This document shows positions 62,251 to 64,000 of a stretch of DNA of 64,000 nucleotides, piece by piece. The position numbers and the translations under genes are program-made. Position 1 is the first letter of the stretch. Every line of letters begins with the position of its first letter. Source of the DNA: UBA6115 sp040776985. GTDB taxonomy: Bacteria > Bacillota > Clostridia > Christensenellales > Aristaeellaceae. The stretch spans positions 558,001 through 622,000 of the forward strand of contig JAXGZL010000002.1 of assembly GCA_040776985.1 (NCBI GenBank), written 5' to 3'. Below the pieces are notes generated by a model. The model ran no database searches. It saw only the letters and a program-made list of their open reading frames with translations, and had not been told where the DNA came from.

Positions 62251-64000
62251 AGTCGGGCTGAAAGACACAATCAAGGAACTCAATCAGAAGGCGGGCGTGA
62301 TCCTGACCGAAACGGAACGGGTCAAGCGCAACGCTGAAATTATGCTGCAGATGCTCAAACAGCAGGAAGCGCAGTTCCTCAGGCAGGAAGAAGAGGAGCA
62401 GCAGCGCATCCGGCACGAGCAGCAGCAGGAGATGCTGCGTCAGCAGACCAAGGCCTGGACAATGCCGGACGATGATGAGGAAATCCCGGCAGTGGAGGAG
62501 GCAGCGCCTGTGCAAGCAGTGGCTGAAGCCCCTGTGGTTGAACCGGAGACGCCTCAGGTATTTTCCCCGGATGAGGAGCCGCCGGTGGCGGAAGTGGTGG
62601 AAGAACCGGTTGTGGAGCAGCCGGTGGCTGAGCCTGAACCTGAACCCGTGGAGGAAAAATCGGCCGTCAGCCCTGCCTCTGTGGCAGCGGAATGGCAGGC
62701 AGCCCAGCCTGTGACCCCGGCGCCAACCGCGCAGGCAGGCCCAACAAGGCAGCAGCCCGCCGCTCAGTACGGGCGTCCTGCCCCTGCTCAGGGGGGGCCC
62801 TATGGGCGTCCTGCCCCCGCGCATGGCGGCCCCTATGGCCGCCCCGCTCCCGGGCAAGGGCCTTATGGGCGTCCGGCCCCTGCTCAGGGCGGTCCCTACG
62901 GGCGTCCAGCGCCTGGCGCGGACAGCCGTCCCGGCGGACAAAGGCCCTTTGGCCGTCCGGCGCCCAGCGGCGCCAGGGGACCAGCCCCGCGGCCTGCCAT
63001 GGGCGATGCCATTCCCCAGCCAATGGAAAAGGAACGGGTCAGCAACTACGACCCCAACAAGAAGAGCTATACCAGGCAGCGTGACCCGGAACGGGTGAGC
63101 AAAAACAAGCGCCAGATGGCGCGCACTGGCCGGCCTGAGCGCGGCTTTGATGACGACATGGTCCGCGGCGGCAAGCGTTCCAGGGGCAAGAAACAGGTGT
63201 CTGCCCAGCAGATGATGGCCCCAATCAAGATCGAAACCGCCTACATGACGGCGGAAACCATCACGGTGAAGGACCTGACGGAGCGCATCGGCAAGCCAGC
63301 CGGCGAAATTCTGAAAAAACTGCTGCTGCTGGGCAACCTGGCCAACATCAACAGCGAGCTGGACTACGACACCGCCGCCCTTGTCTGCAGCGAGTTTGGC
63401 TGCACGCTGGAATTGCGCCTGGAGAAGACCGCGGAAGACGCCTTGAGCGAAACCACCGATGTGGTGGACGCGGAAGAGGATCTGCAGGATCGTCCGCCTG
63501 TCATCACCATCATGGGCCATGTTGACCACGGCAAGACCTCTCTGCTTGACTACATCAGAAGCGCCAGGGTCACCAAAAGTGAGGCCGGCGGCATCACCCA
63601 GCACATCGGCGCCTACAGCGTTGAAGTGGACGACCGCACCATCACCTTCCTGGATACTCCTGGCCATGAGGCCTTCACCGCCATGCGCGCCAGGGGCGCC
63701 CAGGCAACGGACATCGCCGTTCTGGTGGTGGCAGCGGATGACGGCGTCATGCCCCAGACCGTTGAAGCCATCAGCCATGCCCAGGCGGCCGGCGTTCCCA
63801 TCATCGTTGCCATCAACAAGATGGACAAGCCCCAGGCCAACCCCGAGCGCATCAAGCAGGACCTGACATCCTACAACCTGGTGCCCGAGGAGTGGGGCGG
63901 CGACACCATCATGGTGCCTGTCAGCGCCCACACCGGTGAAGGCGTGGACCAGCTGCTGGAGATGATCCTCCTGCAGGCGGATGTGCTGCAGCTGCGCGCC
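62243..64000 (+). CDS. infB: Translation initiation factor IF-2, N-terminal 586 residues
   Basis: The gene continues beyond the right edge. IF-2 is the GTPase that places initiator tRNA on the 30S subunit. The N-terminus has a coiled-coil region rich in Gln and Glu, a Val/Glu/Pro-rich stretch, and then five to six repeats of PYGRPAPAQGG type (about residues 175-242). A second IF-2 N-terminal domain follows, with VKDLTERIGKPAGEILKKL. The G domain starts with G1 GHVDHGKT (residues 425-432), then G3 DTPGHEAF and G4 NKMD. The ATG has GGAGGGCGAGAGG upstream and overlaps the ylxQ end by eight bases. Confidence 0.97.
   Translation, partial: MAKVGLKDTIKELNQKAGVILTETERVKRNAEIMLQMLKQQEAQFLRQEEEEQQRIRHEQQQEMLRQQTKAWTMPDDDEEIPAVEEAAPVQAVAEAPVVEPETPQVFSPDEEPPVAEVVEEPVVEQPVAEPEPEPVEEKSAVSPASVAAEWQAAQPVTPAPTAQAGPTRQQPAAQYGRPAPAQGGPYGRPAPAHGGPYGRPAPGQGPYGRPAPAQGGPYGRPAPGADSRPGGQRPFGRPAPSGARGPAPRPAMGDAIPQPMEKERVSNYDPNKKSYTRQRDPERVSKNKRQMARTGRPERGFDDDMVRGGKRSRGKKQVSAQQMMAPIKIETAYMTAETITVKDLTERIGKPAGEILKKLLLLGNLANINSELDYDTAALVCSEFGCTLELRLEKTAEDALSETTDVVDAEEDLQDRPPVITIMGHVDHGKTSLLDYIRSARVTKSEAGGITQHIGAYSVEVDDRTITFLDTPGHEAFTAMRARGAQATDIAVLVVAADDGVMPQTVEAISHAQAAGVPIIVAINKMDKPQANPERIKQDLTSYNLVPEEWGGDTIMVPVSAHTGEGVDQLLEMILLQADVLQLRA
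62767..62970 (+). repeat. Tandem repeat inside infB coding PYGRPAPAQGG units
   Basis: About 30-base units (TATGGGCGTCCTGCCCC and variants) repeated five times with a sixth degenerate copy (FGRPAPSGA). Third-position differences between copies show the amino acid sequence is conserved more than the DNA. Confidence 0.8.

Noticed and set aside
62240..63931. A 563-codon open frame antisense to infB
   Set aside because: Composition is low-complexity (Arg, Gly, His rich) as a mirror of the IF-2 repeats. IF-2 is read with all its motifs on the plus strand.

Overview
The window looks like a chromosomal segment of an anaerobic Bacillota, most likely class Clostridia. Supporting points are the RicT/PSP1 protein with its cysteine clusters, the DarA-type c-di-AMP receptor, RnpM/YlxR and YlxQ in the rimP-nusA-infB operon, a SAM-I riboswitch before metK, ZapA with MutS2 and a U32 protease, and an FHA-FtsW-PBP operon. 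Base composition is GC-rich for the group (estimated by eye, clearly above 50%), so a high-GC, probably uncultured Clostridia lineage is likelier than Clostridium proper. Most of the window is housekeeping DNA, densely packed into operons with many 4-base start/stop overlaps and several TTG or GTG starts. I see no phage, insertion sequence, CRISPR array or obvious genomic island.

Layout. 1-4850: greA (partial), lysS, a small membrane protein, a HAD phosphatase fused to thymidylate kinase, and mnmA. 4845-9373 (minus): a four-gene ABC exporter of the GldA/GldF/GldG type with a DUF4340 protein. 9519-13007: a small membrane protein, ispE and a two-component system. 13107-18583 (minus): cyclophilin, zapA, U32 peptidase, mutS2. 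18684-19984: two tRNA transcription units with eleven tRNA genes and an unexplained structured spacer. 20057-23422: FHA protein, SEDS glycosyltransferase and penicillin-binding protein. 23432-25950 (minus): darA, holB, ricT and a small acidic protein. 26119-32582: plsX, acpP, rnc, smc, ftsY. 32649-36888: a peptidoglycan-binding lipoprotein, mntP, udk and a riboswitch-controlled metK.

The more accessory part follows. 36960-43620 is a ketone-body / short-chain acyl-CoA module: thiolase, both CoA-transferase subunits, D-3-hydroxybutyrate dehydrogenase and a GntP-type permease on one strand. Divergent from them are a LysR regulator and a 3-hydroxyacyl-CoA dehydrogenase, with a perfect T-N11-A dyad between the two arms. 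43687-48364 is a branched-chain amino acid ABC transporter whose second permease (LivM) and first ATPase (LivG) are one polypeptide. 48565-52154 holds a pseudouridine synthase, a Cof-type HAD, a YigZ protein and tyrS. 52209-59456 is a complete molybdate uptake and molybdopterin synthesis operon (modABC, moeA, a second MoeA-like protein, moaA, moaC, MogA-MOSC) behind a roughly 200-nt structured leader that may be a Moco/Tuco riboswitch. 59955-64000 is rimP, nusA, rnpM, ylxQ and infB (cut by the window end), preceded by a candidate rimP leader.

I did not find a clearly new multi-gene system. The best leads are the HAD-thymidylate kinase fusion, the structured element inside the second tRNA operon, a tRNA-Gly whose T-loop has C at position 55, the LivM-LivG fusion with an apparent internal start, the modA leader, and the LysR-controlled ketone-body module.
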